From the NCBI GenBank assembly GCA_027492795.1, contig JAPUEB010000012.1, positions 1 to 64,000 of the forward strand: DNA of 64,000 bases, in the 5' to 3' direction. Shown here one piece after another: positions 18,839 to 28,087 of this stretch (the first letter of the stretch is position 1; every line of letters begins with the position of its first letter). The notes under the pieces were generated by a model that saw only the letters and a program-made list of their open reading frames with translations, was not told the origin of the DNA and did not search any database. Source of the stretch: Chryseobacterium sp. Its GTDB lineage: Bacteria > Bacteroidota > Bacteroidia > Flavobacteriales > Weeksellaceae. The position numbers were made by a program, and so were the translations under genes.

Positions 18839-18876
18839 AAAAAAGGGTAAAGAATTCAAAACATCCTTTACCTTTT
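18839..18876 (-). terminator. terminator after hemN
   Basis: Stem GGTAAAG / CTTTACC around a 13-nt loop, with T runs on both strands. It lies 43 nt past the hemN stop. Confidence 0.7.
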
Positions 18877-18918
18877 ATATTACCCAGTAAAATATTTTCA
18901 AAAAGTGGAACAATCCAC

Positions 18919-20334
18919 TTACACCGTCATTGAAAATATTCTTGTTTCAGGCTTGTTTCGGAGCATCCTTAAGTCTAGAGTCATTGCAACATTTCGGGTA
19001 AAAGCGCGTCCGTTTTCAGTAATCTTGATATGGTTATCCGATATTTCCACCAAACCGTCGGATTCCATTTCTTTTAGTTTTTCTATGGATTCCGCAATTT
19101 CTGGAACAAAATTTCCTTCACTCCAAGAGGTTTCCAACTGGCACATCAAGTTCAGGATATGTTTTCTGATGATTAAATCTTCGCTGTTCAGAATATGTCC
19201 ACGAAATACGGGGATTTCGCCTTCTTCCACTCTTTTTTGGTATTCCTCCACTGTTTTTTCGTTCTGTGCGAATGCATACCATGAATCTGAAATGGCACTC
19301 ATCCCTAAACCTATCATCAATTGAGTCTTACTAGAAGAGTATCCCATAAAATTCCTGTGAATTTTACCGTTTATCATGGATTGGTAAAGGTCATCATGTT
19401 CCAAGGAGAAATGATCCATCCCCACTTCTCTGTACCCAAGCTTCTCTAAAAGCTGTTTGCCATTTTCGTATAGTTTACGTTTTTCTTCACCGCTTGGGAG
19501 ATCGTTTTCATCAAAACCTCTTTGTCCTACACCTTTTATCCACGGAACGTGCGCGTAAGAATAAAATGCTAATCGGTCTGGTTTCAGCTCCATGGTTTTG
19601 CGTATAGTATGCTCCATTTTTTCCCATGTTTGATGTGGTAAACCAAAAACCAAATCGTGCGAAACACTTGTGTAACCTATTTCCCTTGCCCATTGCGTTA
19701 CTTTTTCCACATTTTCGAACGGCTGAATCCTGTTGATGGCTTTTTGTACCGTAAAATCATAATCCTGAACTCCAAAACTGCATCTTCGGAATCCTAAATC
19801 GTACAAAGTCTGCAGGTGTTCTCTTGTGGTATTATTGGGGTGTCCTTCAAATGAAAATTCAGGATTTTCAGCAATTATTGCTTTACTAAATATGCCTTCC
19901 AAGAGGATTTTCAAATTTTCGGGAGAAAAAAAGGTTGGAGTTCCGCCGCCGAGATGCAATTCCTTGATTTTTGGCGTTGCAGTGTTGGAATTTTGGAGAG
20001 TTGGAGCGTCTTCGGACTTAATGCTTCCTGCTTTTGACTTAAACAAATCGACGTATAAATCCCACTCCTTCAAAACGCTTTGCAGATAAGGCGTTTCTAC
20101 AGAGTGTTGCTTTGTAATGCGTTTATGACAGGCACAAAATGTACACAACTGCTCGCAAAAAGGAAGATGGATATAGATGGAAATTCCCTCGGATTGGTTG
20201 CTTTCATTAAATGAAACTTTTACGGATTCCTTCCAAAGATCAGCAGAAAATGCAGATTCGTCCCAAAACGGAACTGTAGGATATGATGTGTAACGAGGCC
20301 CCGGAATATTATATTTATCGATTAGTGTATTCAT
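18919..20334 (-). CDS. hemN: oxygen-independent coproporphyrinogen III oxidase
   Basis: Radical-SAM enzyme that decarboxylates coproporphyrinogen III to protoporphyrinogen IX without oxygen in haem synthesis. It has 471 aa. The family opening KYNIPGPRYTSYPT is followed by the 4Fe-4S motif C60-x3-C64-x2-C67 with an extra nearby Cys (CACH). The SAM-binding LGGGTP follows and, later, FGVQDYD and FGLPHQT. Residues of about 99-121 (19972-20040) form an extra, polar, low-complexity linker just before the LGGGTP strand; it seems to be an in-frame insertion outside the core fold. The promoter is at 20373. Confidence 0.93.
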   Translation of the reverse strand: MNTLIDKYNIPGPRYTSYPTVPFWDESAFSADLWKESVKVSFNESNQSEGISIYIHLPFCEQLCTFCACHKRITKQHSVETPYLQSVLKEWDLYVDLFKSKAGSIKSEDAPTLQNSNTATPKIKELHLGGGTPTFFSPENLKILLEGIFSKAIIAENPEFSFEGHPNNTTREHLQTLYDLGFRRCSFGVQDYDFTVQKAINRIQPFENVEKVTQWAREIGYTSVSHDLVFGLPHQTWEKMEHTIRKTMELKPDRLAFYSYAHVPWIKGVGQRGFDENDLPSGEEKRKLYENGKQLLEKLGYREVGMDHFSLEHDDLYQSMINGKIHRNFMGYSSSKTQLMIGLGMSAISDSWYAFAQNEKTVEEYQKRVEEGEIPVFRGHILNSEDLIIRKHILNLMCQLETSWSEGNFVPEIAESIEKLKEMESDGLVEISDNHIKITENGRAFTRNVAMTLDLRMLRNKPETRIFSMTV

Positions 20335-20372
20335 TATTTAAACTTTAACCCTTTTTTAGGGGTTTGAGAAGG

Positions 20373-20380
20373 CAAAAGTA
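20373..20380 (-). promoter_or_regulatory. TACTTTTG -7 element for hemN
   Basis: Minus-strand match to TAnnTTTG, 39 nt before the ATG. A small hairpin (AACCC / GGGTT) lies in the leader. Confidence 0.5.
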
Positions 20381-20440
20381 AGGAATTATTTTTCGAGGAT
20401 TATGCTATTTGTTTTTGCAGTTGCAGTAAATTATTTTTTT

Positions 20441-21688
20441 TCAGTAGTTCGCAATTATTAAGACTAATTCCTGCAAAACCTTCATAGAAACGAAGTTCAT
20501 AAAGTCTTTTCTATCTAAATGAGGCAGATAAAGTTTGAAAGTTTTTTCAAAATCTTTTATTCGGATGGAATAGAAAACCGTTCCAATTTCATTATTAAAC
20601 TCATCCGAATTCGGGCCTGCAACTCCCGTTGTAGAAAGCGAAACATCACTTTTGAAGAGTTTTTGGCAACCCAAACTCATTTCCTGCGCCACTTCCTCTG
20701 AAACCACTGATTTTTCTAAAATAGTTTTTTCCGAAACACCCAAAATCTCAATTTTTTTGTGAAAATCATAGGTTACAATTCCGCCCAAAAAATAGTTGGA
20801 ACTACCGGAAACCGAGGTAATTAAATGCGATAGCTCTCCGCCGGTGCAACTTTCCGCTGTGGAAAGTGTAAGCTTTTTTTTGATGAGTAAATCGTGGAGA
20901 ATTTCTTCAATTTTATCACCGTTTTCAGAAATAATAAATTCTTCAATTAAGGGTTTGAGTTTCAAAACTTCTTCATCAAGTTGTTGATTGAGAACATTTT
21001 CGTCATTTCCAATTGCAGTTAATTTTAATTTCACACGATTTGCAATCGGCAAATAGGAAAGTGAAATATTTTTTGGCAAAGAAAGTTCCCAACTTTCCAA
21101 TTTTTCAGATAATAAACTTTCAGGGAAATTCACCACTGAAATAATTCTGGAAAAAATAAAATTCTGTTGAAATCTTTCCTGTAAATAAGGAATTATCTGT
21201 TCTTTAATGAGTGGTTTTACCTCGTAAGGAACTCCCGGTAGACAAATCGCGATTTTTCCGTTTTCTTCCATCATCAAACTCGGTGCAGTACCATTGAAGT
21301 TTTGAAAAACCTTTGCTTTGGAGGGAATTTCAGCTTGCGGTTTGTTGATTTCCAACAAAAATTCGCGTTTTCTTTTAATTAATAATTGTTCAAGATGCAA
21401 GAAAGTTGCATCATCCAACACCAGCTCGTCATTAAAAAACTCACAGAAAGCTTTTTTGGTTTTATCGTCTTTTGTAGGGCCTAAACCTCCGGTTGTAACC
21501 ACTAAATCATCACTTTCGAAGGCAGTTTTCAACGTTTTTTTGATGCTTTCAACTTCATCAGAAATCGTAAAAATCTGTGAGACTTTTATCCCAATATTTT
21601 TCAGTTGCGAAGCGATAAAATTGGAGTTGGTATCAACGGTGGTTCCGGAGAGAATTTCGTCGCCGATGGTGATGAGAACTGCGTTCAT
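20441..21688 (-). CDS. cinA: CinA family nicotinamide-nucleotide amidohydrolase
   Basis: A 415-aa, two-domain protein. The N-terminal molybdopterin-binding-like (MoCF/COG1058) domain begins MNAVLITIGDEILSGTTVDTN and has VVTTGGLGPTKDD. The C-terminal PncC domain (about 255-415, TAESCTGGELSHLITSVSGSS, STTGVAGP) deamidates nicotinamide mononucleotide in pyridine-nucleotide recycling. The N-terminal domain is an ADP-ribose-type pyrophosphatase in studied homologues. It is last in a likely operon with the lipocalin and META genes (gaps of 20 and 14 nt). Confidence 0.92.
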   Translation of the reverse strand: MNAVLITIGDEILSGTTVDTNSNFIASQLKNIGIKVSQIFTISDEVESIKKTLKTAFESDDLVVTTGGLGPTKDDKTKKAFCEFFNDELVLDDATFLHLEQLLIKRKREFLLEINKPQAEIPSKAKVFQNFNGTAPSLMMEENGKIAICLPGVPYEVKPLIKEQIIPYLQERFQQNFIFSRIISVVNFPESLLSEKLESWELSLPKNISLSYLPIANRVKLKLTAIGNDENVLNQQLDEEVLKLKPLIEEFIISENGDKIEEILHDLLIKKKLTLSTAESCTGGELSHLITSVSGSSNYFLGGIVTYDFHKKIEILGVSEKTILEKSVVSEEVAQEMSLGCQKLFKSDVSLSTTGVAGPNSDEFNNEIGTVFYSIRIKDFEKTFKLYLPHLDRKDFMNFVSMKVLQELVLIIANY

Positions 21689-21702
21689 ACAAAATTTATG
21701 AA

Positions 21703-22518
21703 CTACAAAGATAACTTTTTAAAACGTAAAACACTGTTGGATTTTGAAGTTAGAATTAAAACACTGTCACTCTCAATAATAAAATTTTTGTTTTTTTCTA
21801 TTCCATCCCAAAAAATTTTGTCCCAATCACCATAACAGGCTCTTGCATTACCTTCCGTTCCCCTGGAAACAAAATAATTTTCAAAAAAATTTACTTTTGT
21901 ACTGAAGGAATTACAACCGGAATATCCACCAATAGTATTTTTTTCGTAGTTAAACAAAATTATTGGTTGCGATTCATTTTTGTTTACTGCCTTTTTTATA
22001 TCGAATGGTTTTCCGTTGATTTGGGAAAGTTCCCAACGTCCCTTTTCCAATGGTTTCAGGATTCTTTTTTTGAATTGCATCGTTTCGCCATTTTTTCCAA
22101 AAACTTTCAAATCTTTACCAATAAATTCAAATTTTTGAATTTCGGAGAGACGATTAAAATAATTTGTTTCCCAATCATTAATGTTGCAGCCCATTTCTGT
22201 AGCGGTAATTTTTGAGAAACTTATATTAAATACGTTATTTTGAATTTTACCGCCATAAGAGTTACAGCCCGAAAATCCTTTAACTGTTTCTTCTTTCAGA
22301 TTGATTATCATCGTTGGTTGGTCTTGGTCAAAACCAATAATTTTATCAATATCAAAGATTTTATCATCAATTTTTTCAAGTATCCAATAGCCGTCAATCG
22401 TATTTTTTTCAACAATATCTGTTTGAGTTTTTTGTGATTTTGCCACAATATTTTCTTTTTCTTTTTTACAGGAAAACAGAAAAATTGAAATTAATAAAAT
22501 GTATAAAAATCTACCCAT
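21703..22518 (-). CDS. lipoprotein with two META (HslJ-like) domains
   Basis: A 271-aa lipoprotein (lipobox IFLFSC near residue 17). The mature region holds two consecutive META domains of about 105 residues. Each has the family Gly-Cys-Asn core: KGFSGCNSYGGK and GGYSGCNSFSTK. Conserved openings (GYWILEKIDDK and GRWELSQINGK) precede them. The META domain is a small beta fold found in HslJ of E. coli (novobiocin/heat-shock related); its biochemistry is unclear. It sits between the lipocalin and cinA genes, so it is probably an envelope stress factor. Confidence 0.82.
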   Translation of the reverse strand: MGRFLYILLISIFLFSCKKEKENIVAKSQKTQTDIVEKNTIDGYWILEKIDDKIFDIDKIIGFDQDQPTMIINLKEETVKGFSGCNSYGGKIQNNVFNISFSKITATEMGCNINDWETNYFNRLSEIQKFEFIGKDLKVFGKNGETMQFKKRILKPLEKGRWELSQINGKPFDIKKAVNKNESQPIILFNYEKNTIGGYSGCNSFSTKVNFFENYFVSRGTEGNARACYGDWDKIFWDGIEKNKNFIIESDSVLILTSKSNSVLRFKKLSL

Positions 22519-22538
22519 TTTAATTTTTATATCCAGAA

Positions 22539-23078
22539 TTACTTTTTATCGTGCTTCACCCAAATCAACTCTTCATTTTTGAAGCCCAATTCCTTAGATT
22601 TTTTCAGAAAACGTTGCTTGATGGTTTCAGGAATCGTGGTTTCTCGTGACAAAATCCACAAATAATCCGTGTTGTTTCCGGCAACCAAAGCGTATTTGTA
22701 ATCCACCAAATCAATTACATTATAACCAGACCAAATTGGTTTGAAAAAAGAAACTTTTAATCGCGCTTCGGTTGGCTCATTCACAAATCTGGCTTCTCCA
22801 ACGCTTTGTTTCCATTCTTTTTTCACGTAATGATAACCACGATTGTCCACTTTTATGCTACCATCCGAATTTTTGGAATAGGTTGCGGTTACATTGTCCA
22901 TATTTCTTTCGAAACGGTAATCAAATCGGGCAATTTCGTACCATTTTCCCAAATATTTGTCGGCATCAAAATTTTGAACGGCGGTTGCACCTTTCGGAAT
23001 TTCTACCGAACAAAAATTTAAAACAAGAAGTCCTGCTGCTCCAATAGCGATAGGAATGAATATATTTTTAAGTTTCAT
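22539..23078 (-). CDS. blc: bacterial lipocalin (Blc-type lipoprotein)
   Basis: A 179-aa outer-membrane lipocalin that binds fatty acids or lysophospholipids. The signal sequence ends in a lipobox-like LNFC. The lipocalin signature GKWYEIARFDYRFERN starts near residue 45, followed by GEARFVNEPTEARLKVSFF, DYKYALVAG and the terminal WILSRE, all characteristic of Blc. It is first in a three-gene unit with the META lipoprotein and cinA. Blc homologues are typically induced by envelope stress; no recognisable promoter element stands upstream here. Confidence 0.9.
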   Translation of the reverse strand: MKLKNIFIPIAIGAAGLLVLNFCSVEIPKGATAVQNFDADKYLGKWYEIARFDYRFERNMDNVTATYSKNSDGSIKVDNRGYHYVKKEWKQSVGEARFVNEPTEARLKVSFFKPIWSGYNVIDLVDYKYALVAGNNTDYLWILSRETTIPETIKQRFLKKSKELGFKNEELIWVKHDKK

Positions 23079-23414
23079 ACATTAATATTTATTGAGGTCA
23101 TAACTTACTTGCATAGATTTATGAAAATTTAGTTTTGATTATCAATCAAATACAAAAATAAACGCAAAGTTTGTCATGCTGAAAGCATCTCTACAAAGAT
23201 TATTTAGATTCCTACGGAATGACAAACGCCTTGTTTATAAGGATTATTAAATATGAAGTTAAGTTATGACCTCAAAATATTTAATCGCAAAAATAATCGT
23301 CTTAGATAAATTATTTCTTACAAAATTTCATCAAAAAATTTCAATTCAAACGATATAGGGAATTATATAAAAAATACAGAACAATCGTGTAATACAAAAG
23401 AGTTACGGACCCTG
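23079..23414. other. intergenic region with dispersed repeat
   Basis: Divergent gap between blc and dps. Its only clear structure is the repeat at 23173-23227; otherwise it is AT-rich with no supported ORF. Confidence 0.5.
23173..23227. repeat. dispersed repeat with inverted TTTGTCAT / ATGACAAA ends
   Basis: The segment begins TTTGTCATGCTGAAAGCATC and ends CCTACGGAATGACAAA, so its termini are inverted copies. It resembles the GTCATTGCGA-type repeats at 37815-37873 and 52157-52190. Confidence 0.55.
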
Positions 23415-23422
23415 TAGTTTTG
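23415..23422 (+). promoter_or_regulatory. TAGTTTTG -7 element for dps
   Basis: Match to TAnnTTTG, 38 nt before the dps ATG. Confidence 0.55.
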
Positions 23423-23460
23423 CAATAATAATTTCAATTAATACTTAAAAAAATAATACA

Positions 23461-23940
23461 ATGAAACCCGATTTAGGAATTACACAAAAAAATTTGAATG
23501 CTGTAAACACATTACTAAATAAAGTTTTGGCAGATGGAAATGTACTTTACATTAAATTGAGAAAATTTCACTGGAATCTTTCCGGAGATAATTTTATGGA
23601 ACTTCACGAACTTTTTGAAGCACAATACGATGCCATTGCAGAAGCGATTGACGAAGTTGCAGAACGCATTTCCACATTAGGCGGAACTGCGATTGGAACG
23701 ACTTCCGAGTTTGCAAAACATTCACAATTAAAAGAAACTCCGGGAAAAGTTCCGGACAACCAAGGAATGTTGAAAGAACTTGTGGAAGACCACGAAACAA
23801 TCGTAAAAGCATTAAGGAAATTCATCGATGAATGTGATACAAAATATGGCGATGTTGGAACCGCAGATTTCTTAACCGGACTCATCCAAGAACACGAAAA
23901 AATGGCTTGGAAACTGAGAAAATATTTTAAAGGAGCTTAA
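23461..23940 (+). CDS. dps: Dps family ferritin-like DNA-protection protein
   Basis: A 159-aa cytosolic four-helix-bundle protein that forms 12-mers, oxidises Fe2+ with peroxide and stores iron, shielding DNA in stationary phase or oxidative stress. The inter-subunit ferroxidase motif is visible: KFHWNLSGDNFMELHELFEAQYD, followed by IDEVAERISTLGG, with the conserved His, Asp and Glu ligands. It is a single gene with its own promoter and a strong terminator. The Lys-rich DNA-binding tail of E. coli Dps is absent, so direct DNA binding is uncertain. Confidence 0.93.
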   Translation: MKPDLGITQKNLNAVNTLLNKVLADGNVLYIKLRKFHWNLSGDNFMELHELFEAQYDAIAEAIDEVAERISTLGGTAIGTTSEFAKHSQLKETPGKVPDNQGMLKELVEDHETIVKALRKFIDECDTKYGDVGTADFLTGLIQEHEKMAWKLRKYFKGA

Positions 23941-23953
23941 TTCTCACAATAAA

Positions 23954-23979
23954 TCCCTCTCCAAAGGAGAGGGACTTTT
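23954..23979 (+). terminator. terminator after dps
   Basis: Perfect stem TCCCTCTCC / GGAGAGGGA with an AAA loop, then CTTTTC. It starts 13 nt past the stop codon. Confidence 0.85.
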
Positions 23980-24010
23980 CTTGTGTTTTTGTTAGAAATT
24001 TTTCAATATA

Positions 24011-24844
24011 TCACTTAAAAATTTCTTCCAAAAACTTCTTCATATCGTTCCAAGATTTTTCGTCGGCTTCTTTATTGTAGGCAATTTTTAGGTTGAACTT
24101 TTTGCCCATTTCCGTAGCATCTGGATTGGTAAAAGAATGCAAAGAATTCGCATAATCTACAAACTGATAATTGATTTTTGCCGAATCCATCTCTTTTTTG
24201 AAGGCCGCAATTTCTTCAGGCGATACAAAACTGTCGTTTGCACCGTTCGCAACAAAGTATTTTACTTTATTATTTTTTGCACGAATTCCTGTTTTCAAAT
24301 TTCCGTGGAAACTTACCACACCTTTAAAATCATCAGAAATCCTTCCCATGTTCAATGCTTGTGCACCACCGAAACAATAGCCAATAATCGCCATTTTATT
24401 GTAATCTGCCTTTTCCTGCAAACTTACCTGATGTTTGGCTGCATCAAACATTCGACGCGCATCAATCGGAATTTCGTAAAAGTGTGAAGACAATTTTTGA
24501 GCTTCTTCTGGCGTATTCACCACTTTTTGGTCGCCATAATAATCTACTCCAACTGCGTAATAGCCTAATTCAGCGAGCTGTTTTACCCTTTTTTTGGCGT
24601 AATCGTTCAAACCCCACCATTCCGGAAGTACGAAAACCACGGGAAGTTGCCCTTCTAAATCTGCATTATAAGCGGCAAAAGAACGATGAGTTACACCGTT
24701 GATTTCGGTTTTCAGTTCTTCGGTTTTTATATTTCCTGAAGTTTGCGAAATGTTTTCTTTGGAGTTTTCTGCACCGTTTTTTTTCTCGCAAGAAATTGCT
24801 AATAAACCAAAAACAAGCGCTATTGAGAACAATTTCATTTTCAT
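24011..24844 (-). CDS. dienelactone hydrolase family lipoprotein
   Basis: A 277-aa alpha/beta hydrolase anchored as a lipoprotein (LLAISC, C19). The dienelactone-hydrolase layout is intact: nucleophile elbow GYCFGG with C157, acid NGANDSFV and base NSLHSF. LPEWWGLNDYAKKRV before the elbow is also typical. These enzymes hydrolyse esters or lactones; an exported version suggests an extracytoplasmic ester as substrate, not chlorocatechol breakdown. It follows the GH92 mannosidase gene by 44 nt, so the two may act on the same glycan or glycoside material. Confidence 0.87.
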   Translation of the reverse strand: MKMKLFSIALVFGLLAISCEKKNGAENSKENISQTSGNIKTEELKTEINGVTHRSFAAYNADLEGQLPVVFVLPEWWGLNDYAKKRVKQLAELGYYAVGVDYYGDQKVVNTPEEAQKLSSHFYEIPIDARRMFDAAKHQVSLQEKADYNKMAIIGYCFGGAQALNMGRISDDFKGVVSFHGNLKTGIRAKNNKVKYFVANGANDSFVSPEEIAAFKKEMDSAKINYQFVDYANSLHSFTNPDATEMGKKFNLKIAYNKEADEKSWNDMKKFLEEIFK

Positions 24845-24888
24845 AATTTCACAATTTTAGCTTTAAAGATAACATTTTTAAATCAAAA

Positions 24889-27687
24889 CTATTTCACCGA
24901 AATTTCATCCACAAAAATATACGCATCACCGCCAAAACCTTGATGCCAATCCGGAAGTTTTCCAAAATTATAGGCAACAACTTTTACATAACGTGCTTCT
25001 GTTGGAAGAATTTCCGCTTTGAAATTTTTGATTTGAACATTCGTGTTCTTTGGGTCAACATCATTTTCCACAGATGCAATTTTGAAAAAATCTTTGTTGT
25101 TGGATGAAACAAAATATTCCACTTTTTGCGGCATTAAAATCCAAGCGCGACTGTCCTGAAGGTAAGTGGAAGAAATTTCAGTAATGTTTCGCAACATTTT
25201 TAAATCAATCGTAGCTTCAAAATTTTGCCCCTGATAACCTTGCCATTCTCCTTTTCTCCAGTTTTCGATGCCGTGAATTCCGTCTATTAAAGCCAATTTT
25301 CCACCGGCGTGATACTGAACGTGCCATTTGCTTTTAACATCAATATCCCAATGATTAGGTCTTTTGTGAAAAACTGCATTGTTGATGCTGCTTTTGATAC
25401 CGTTTCGTTCCGAATAAGCTGAAACCGTGGTCGTTTTTTCAATTTTAAAAGGTTTTTTGTAGGGAATAAAACGTTTTCTAACATTCGCATCACCTTCATC
25501 CATCGTCATGTAATAAATTTTATCCTTTGGATTTAATGGCGAAATTTCCACATTTGATGTAAAATCAAAAATATGGTCTGCTTTGATGACGGGCGTTGCG
25601 ATAAGTTGATCAAATTTTCCCTCCGGTAAAGTTTTTACATTTTCAAATCCTAATTTTCTCAATTCATATTTTGGAGTATTTTTAGTAATGATTTTTGAAG
25701 TTCCGTCCTCAAAATTAATTTTCACTTCATCGAAATAAGGTGTCGTGGTTTCCCACTCCGGTTTTCCGGGTGTTACGCTGTAAATTCCCATTGAACTGAG
25801 GACAAACCAAGCGCTCATTTGTCCGCAATCTTCATTTCCAATCAAACCGTCGGGTGAGTTTTTATAAAAATTGTCTAAAATAAATTTCACTTTTTCATCT
25901 GTTTTTTGCGGTTTTCCAACAAAATTGTAGAGATAAGCGATGTGATGGCTCGGTTCGTTTCCGTGCGCATATTGCCCGATTAATCCTGTAATATCCACCT
26001 GTTCGCGACCAGTAGTTTGTTCGGGAGCGGAAAAAATCCCATCTAAAAATTTTTCAAAATTTGCTTTTCCACCGTGAGCTGCGATGAAACCTTCCACATC
26101 TTGCGGAACAAAAAACGAATATTGCCAAGAGTTTCCTTCGGTAAAATTATTGTTCACTTCGCGCGGCTCGAAAGGTTCCAACCAATTTCCGTTTTTTCTT
26201 GGCTGCATAAAGCCATTTTTCGGATTGTAAAGGTTTTTCCAACTTTGCGATCGCTTCATAAAATAATTGTAATCCTCTTTTTTGCCTAAAATTTTCGCCA
26301 TTTGCGCAATGCACCAATCGTCGTAAGCGTATTCCAACGTTTTTGAAACACTTTCATGCTCGTCATCCACAGAAATATAGAAATTCTGTTTGTAGGCATT
26401 CAAACCAAAAATATCGAGCATTGCAGAGTTTTTTGCCGCCTGAAAAGCTTTTTCGTAATCAAAACCTTGAATTCCTTTTGCCATAGCATCTGCAATTACA
26501 GAAACGGAATGGTAACCAATCATACATTCGGTTTCGTTGGCAGCAAGTTCCCAAACCGGCAGTTTTCCGCCCTGTTCGTATTGTTTGATGAAGGTATTGA
26601 TGAAATCTGCAGTTCTTTTTTTATCAATTAAAGTCATCAAAGGATGCGCTCCACGAAAAGTGTCCCAAAGAGAAAAAACGGTGTAATAATCGTGTTCCGA
26701 AGTATGAATTTGATTGTCGCGACCTCGGTATTTTCCGTCAACATCCTGATAAATATTGGGTTGTGTGAAAACGTGATATAAAGCTGTGTAAAAAATGGTG
26801 AGTTTATCTGTATCGTTGAATTTTACTTCAATTTTGGAAAGTTCTTTGTTCCAAAGTTGCTCTGCCTGATTTTTAATTTCATCAAAATTGTTGGAAGTTC
26901 CTTCAGCAAGCATATTTTTTTGCGCACCTTCGTAAGAAGTTGGTGAAAGAGAAACTTTTATGAGGATTTTTTCACCTTTTTTAAATTCATTTGAAAAAGC
27001 CAACGCCAATTTGTTTCCGGAAAAGTTTTTGTCGGAAATCTTAAAATTTCCATTCACTTTTGAGATTTTCATCGGTTTAGAAAACTCAATTCTCGCATAA
27101 ACATATTGATTTTCAGCCCATGCTCTACTTCTACGGAAAACTTCGATGGTTTTGTCATCAATAATTTTCACTTCGCCTTGCAACAATTCATCACGATGGT
27201 TTAAATCTAAAATAATATTGGCTTGTCCCGATTTATTAAAAGTATATTCGTGATAACCCACTCTTTTTGTAGTCGTTAAACGAACATCAATATCATCATC
27301 CAATAATTTTACGGAATAAAATCCTGCGCTCGCTTTTTCATTTTGATGCGAAAATTTTGAAGAATAATCCTTGCTATCCAAACTCGGATTTCCCATCGTC
27401 GGCATCAACATTATATCGCCATAATCCGAAACTCCGGTTCCATTAAGATGCGTGTGCGAAAAACCATAAATCACATTATCCGAATAATGGTAACCGCTGC
27501 AACCGTCCCAACTGCCGTCAATACGAGTATCGGGGGAAAGCTGAACCATTCCAAAGGGAACAGTTGCGCCCGGAAAAGTATGTCCGTGACCGCCGGTTCC
27601 GATGAAAGGATTGACGTATTTTGAGAAATTTTGAGAAAAAACATTAAAAAAAGTAAACGATAAGATTATTAGGAAGAGTTTTTTCAT
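24889..27687 (-). CDS. GH92 family alpha-mannosidase (secreted)
   Basis: A 932-aa exported glycoside hydrolase. The signal peptide MKKLFLIILSFTFFNVFSQ is followed by the GH92 N-terminal beta-sandwich opening YVNPFIGTGGHGHTFPGATVPFGMVQLSP. The (alpha/alpha)6 catalytic part has GNEPSHHIAYLYNF and GNEDCGQMSAWFVLSSMG, motifs around the calcium and acid/base residues. The C-terminus adds a chitobiase-like domain and an F5/8 type C (discoidin-like) carbohydrate-binding region, making it longer than a minimal GH92. The family removes alpha-1,2/1,3-linked mannose from N-glycans, with calcium. Confidence 0.92.
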   Translation of the reverse strand: MKKLFLIILSFTFFNVFSQNFSKYVNPFIGTGGHGHTFPGATVPFGMVQLSPDTRIDGSWDGCSGYHYSDNVIYGFSHTHLNGTGVSDYGDIMLMPTMGNPSLDSKDYSSKFSHQNEKASAGFYSVKLLDDDIDVRLTTTKRVGYHEYTFNKSGQANIILDLNHRDELLQGEVKIIDDKTIEVFRRSRAWAENQYVYARIEFSKPMKISKVNGNFKISDKNFSGNKLALAFSNEFKKGEKILIKVSLSPTSYEGAQKNMLAEGTSNNFDEIKNQAEQLWNKELSKIEVKFNDTDKLTIFYTALYHVFTQPNIYQDVDGKYRGRDNQIHTSEHDYYTVFSLWDTFRGAHPLMTLIDKKRTADFINTFIKQYEQGGKLPVWELAANETECMIGYHSVSVIADAMAKGIQGFDYEKAFQAAKNSAMLDIFGLNAYKQNFYISVDDEHESVSKTLEYAYDDWCIAQMAKILGKKEDYNYFMKRSQSWKNLYNPKNGFMQPRKNGNWLEPFEPREVNNNFTEGNSWQYSFFVPQDVEGFIAAHGGKANFEKFLDGIFSAPEQTTGREQVDITGLIGQYAHGNEPSHHIAYLYNFVGKPQKTDEKVKFILDNFYKNSPDGLIGNEDCGQMSAWFVLSSMGIYSVTPGKPEWETTTPYFDEVKINFEDGTSKIITKNTPKYELRKLGFENVKTLPEGKFDQLIATPVIKADHIFDFTSNVEISPLNPKDKIYYMTMDEGDANVRKRFIPYKKPFKIEKTTTVSAYSERNGIKSSINNAVFHKRPNHWDIDVKSKWHVQYHAGGKLALIDGIHGIENWRKGEWQGYQGQNFEATIDLKMLRNITEISSTYLQDSRAWILMPQKVEYFVSSNNKDFFKIASVENDVDPKNTNVQIKNFKAEILPTEARYVKVVAYNFGKLPDWHQGFGGDAYIFVDEISVK

Positions 27688-27763
27688 TTTAGTAATTATA
27701 GATTTGCTAAAAATAGTAATTTTTCAAACAGATAAAATTTGATTTGGTATTTTTTTTAATTTA

Positions 27764-27771
27764 TATATTTG
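27764..27771 (+). promoter_or_regulatory. TATATTTG -7 element of a decayed toxin-antitoxin operon
   Basis: Perfect TAnnTTTG, 18 nt before the ATG of the antitoxin relic; it appears intact although the genes are broken. Confidence 0.5.
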
Positions 27772-27788
27772 TATAAATCTTATCTACA

Positions 27789-28016
27789 ATGAGTTCAGTG
27801 CAGATACCCCATAAATTAAGCAACTTACAATTAGAATTGCTAAAAATATACAGTTTTGATATTGACAATCAACAATTACTTGAAATAAAATCTATTTTGA
27901 GCTAATATTTTGCTGAAAAAGTTTCTAAAAATATGGACAAACTATTTGAAGAAAAAAATTGGGGAAAAGACAAAATTAAAGAATGGTCCGAAGAACATAT
28001 GCGCAGTAAAAAATAA
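27789..28016 (+). pseudogene. antitoxin of a PIN-type toxin-antitoxin module, interrupted by a stop
   Basis: Reading from the ATG gives a 75-codon frame with TAA at codon 39 (27903-27905). Before the stop: SSVQIPHKLSNLQLELLKIY and LLEIKSILS. After it, in the same frame: YFAEKVSKNMDKLFEEKNWG and KEWSEEHMRSKK. Joined, these look like the ~75-aa antitoxins (LSNLQLELLKLFS...LLEIKxLLxxYFAEKA) paired with PIN toxins in Bacteroidetes. The nonsense codon sits where relatives have a polar residue before YFA, so a point-type lesion is likely. The frame overlaps the toxin start by one base (TAATG), as intact pairs do. Confidence 0.65.
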
Positions 28017-28087
28017 TGCAAAGAATTGTTTTAGATACGAATGTTCTGTTGATTTCTATCCCAAAGATTTTCTCTCTGAAATTGTAG
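28016..28087 (+). pseudogene. N-terminal fragment of a PIN-domain toxin
   Basis: The frame MQRIVLDTNVLLISIP matches the first strand and first catalytic Asp (DTN) of PIN ribonucleases, then degenerates (KIFSLKL, stop). In a different frame the same DNA reads PKDFLSEIVDL up to a stop at 28095, which resembles a toxin C-terminus. A large internal deletion with frame shift is therefore suspected. An intact toxin would be ~140 aa. No functional product is expected. Confidence 0.6.
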
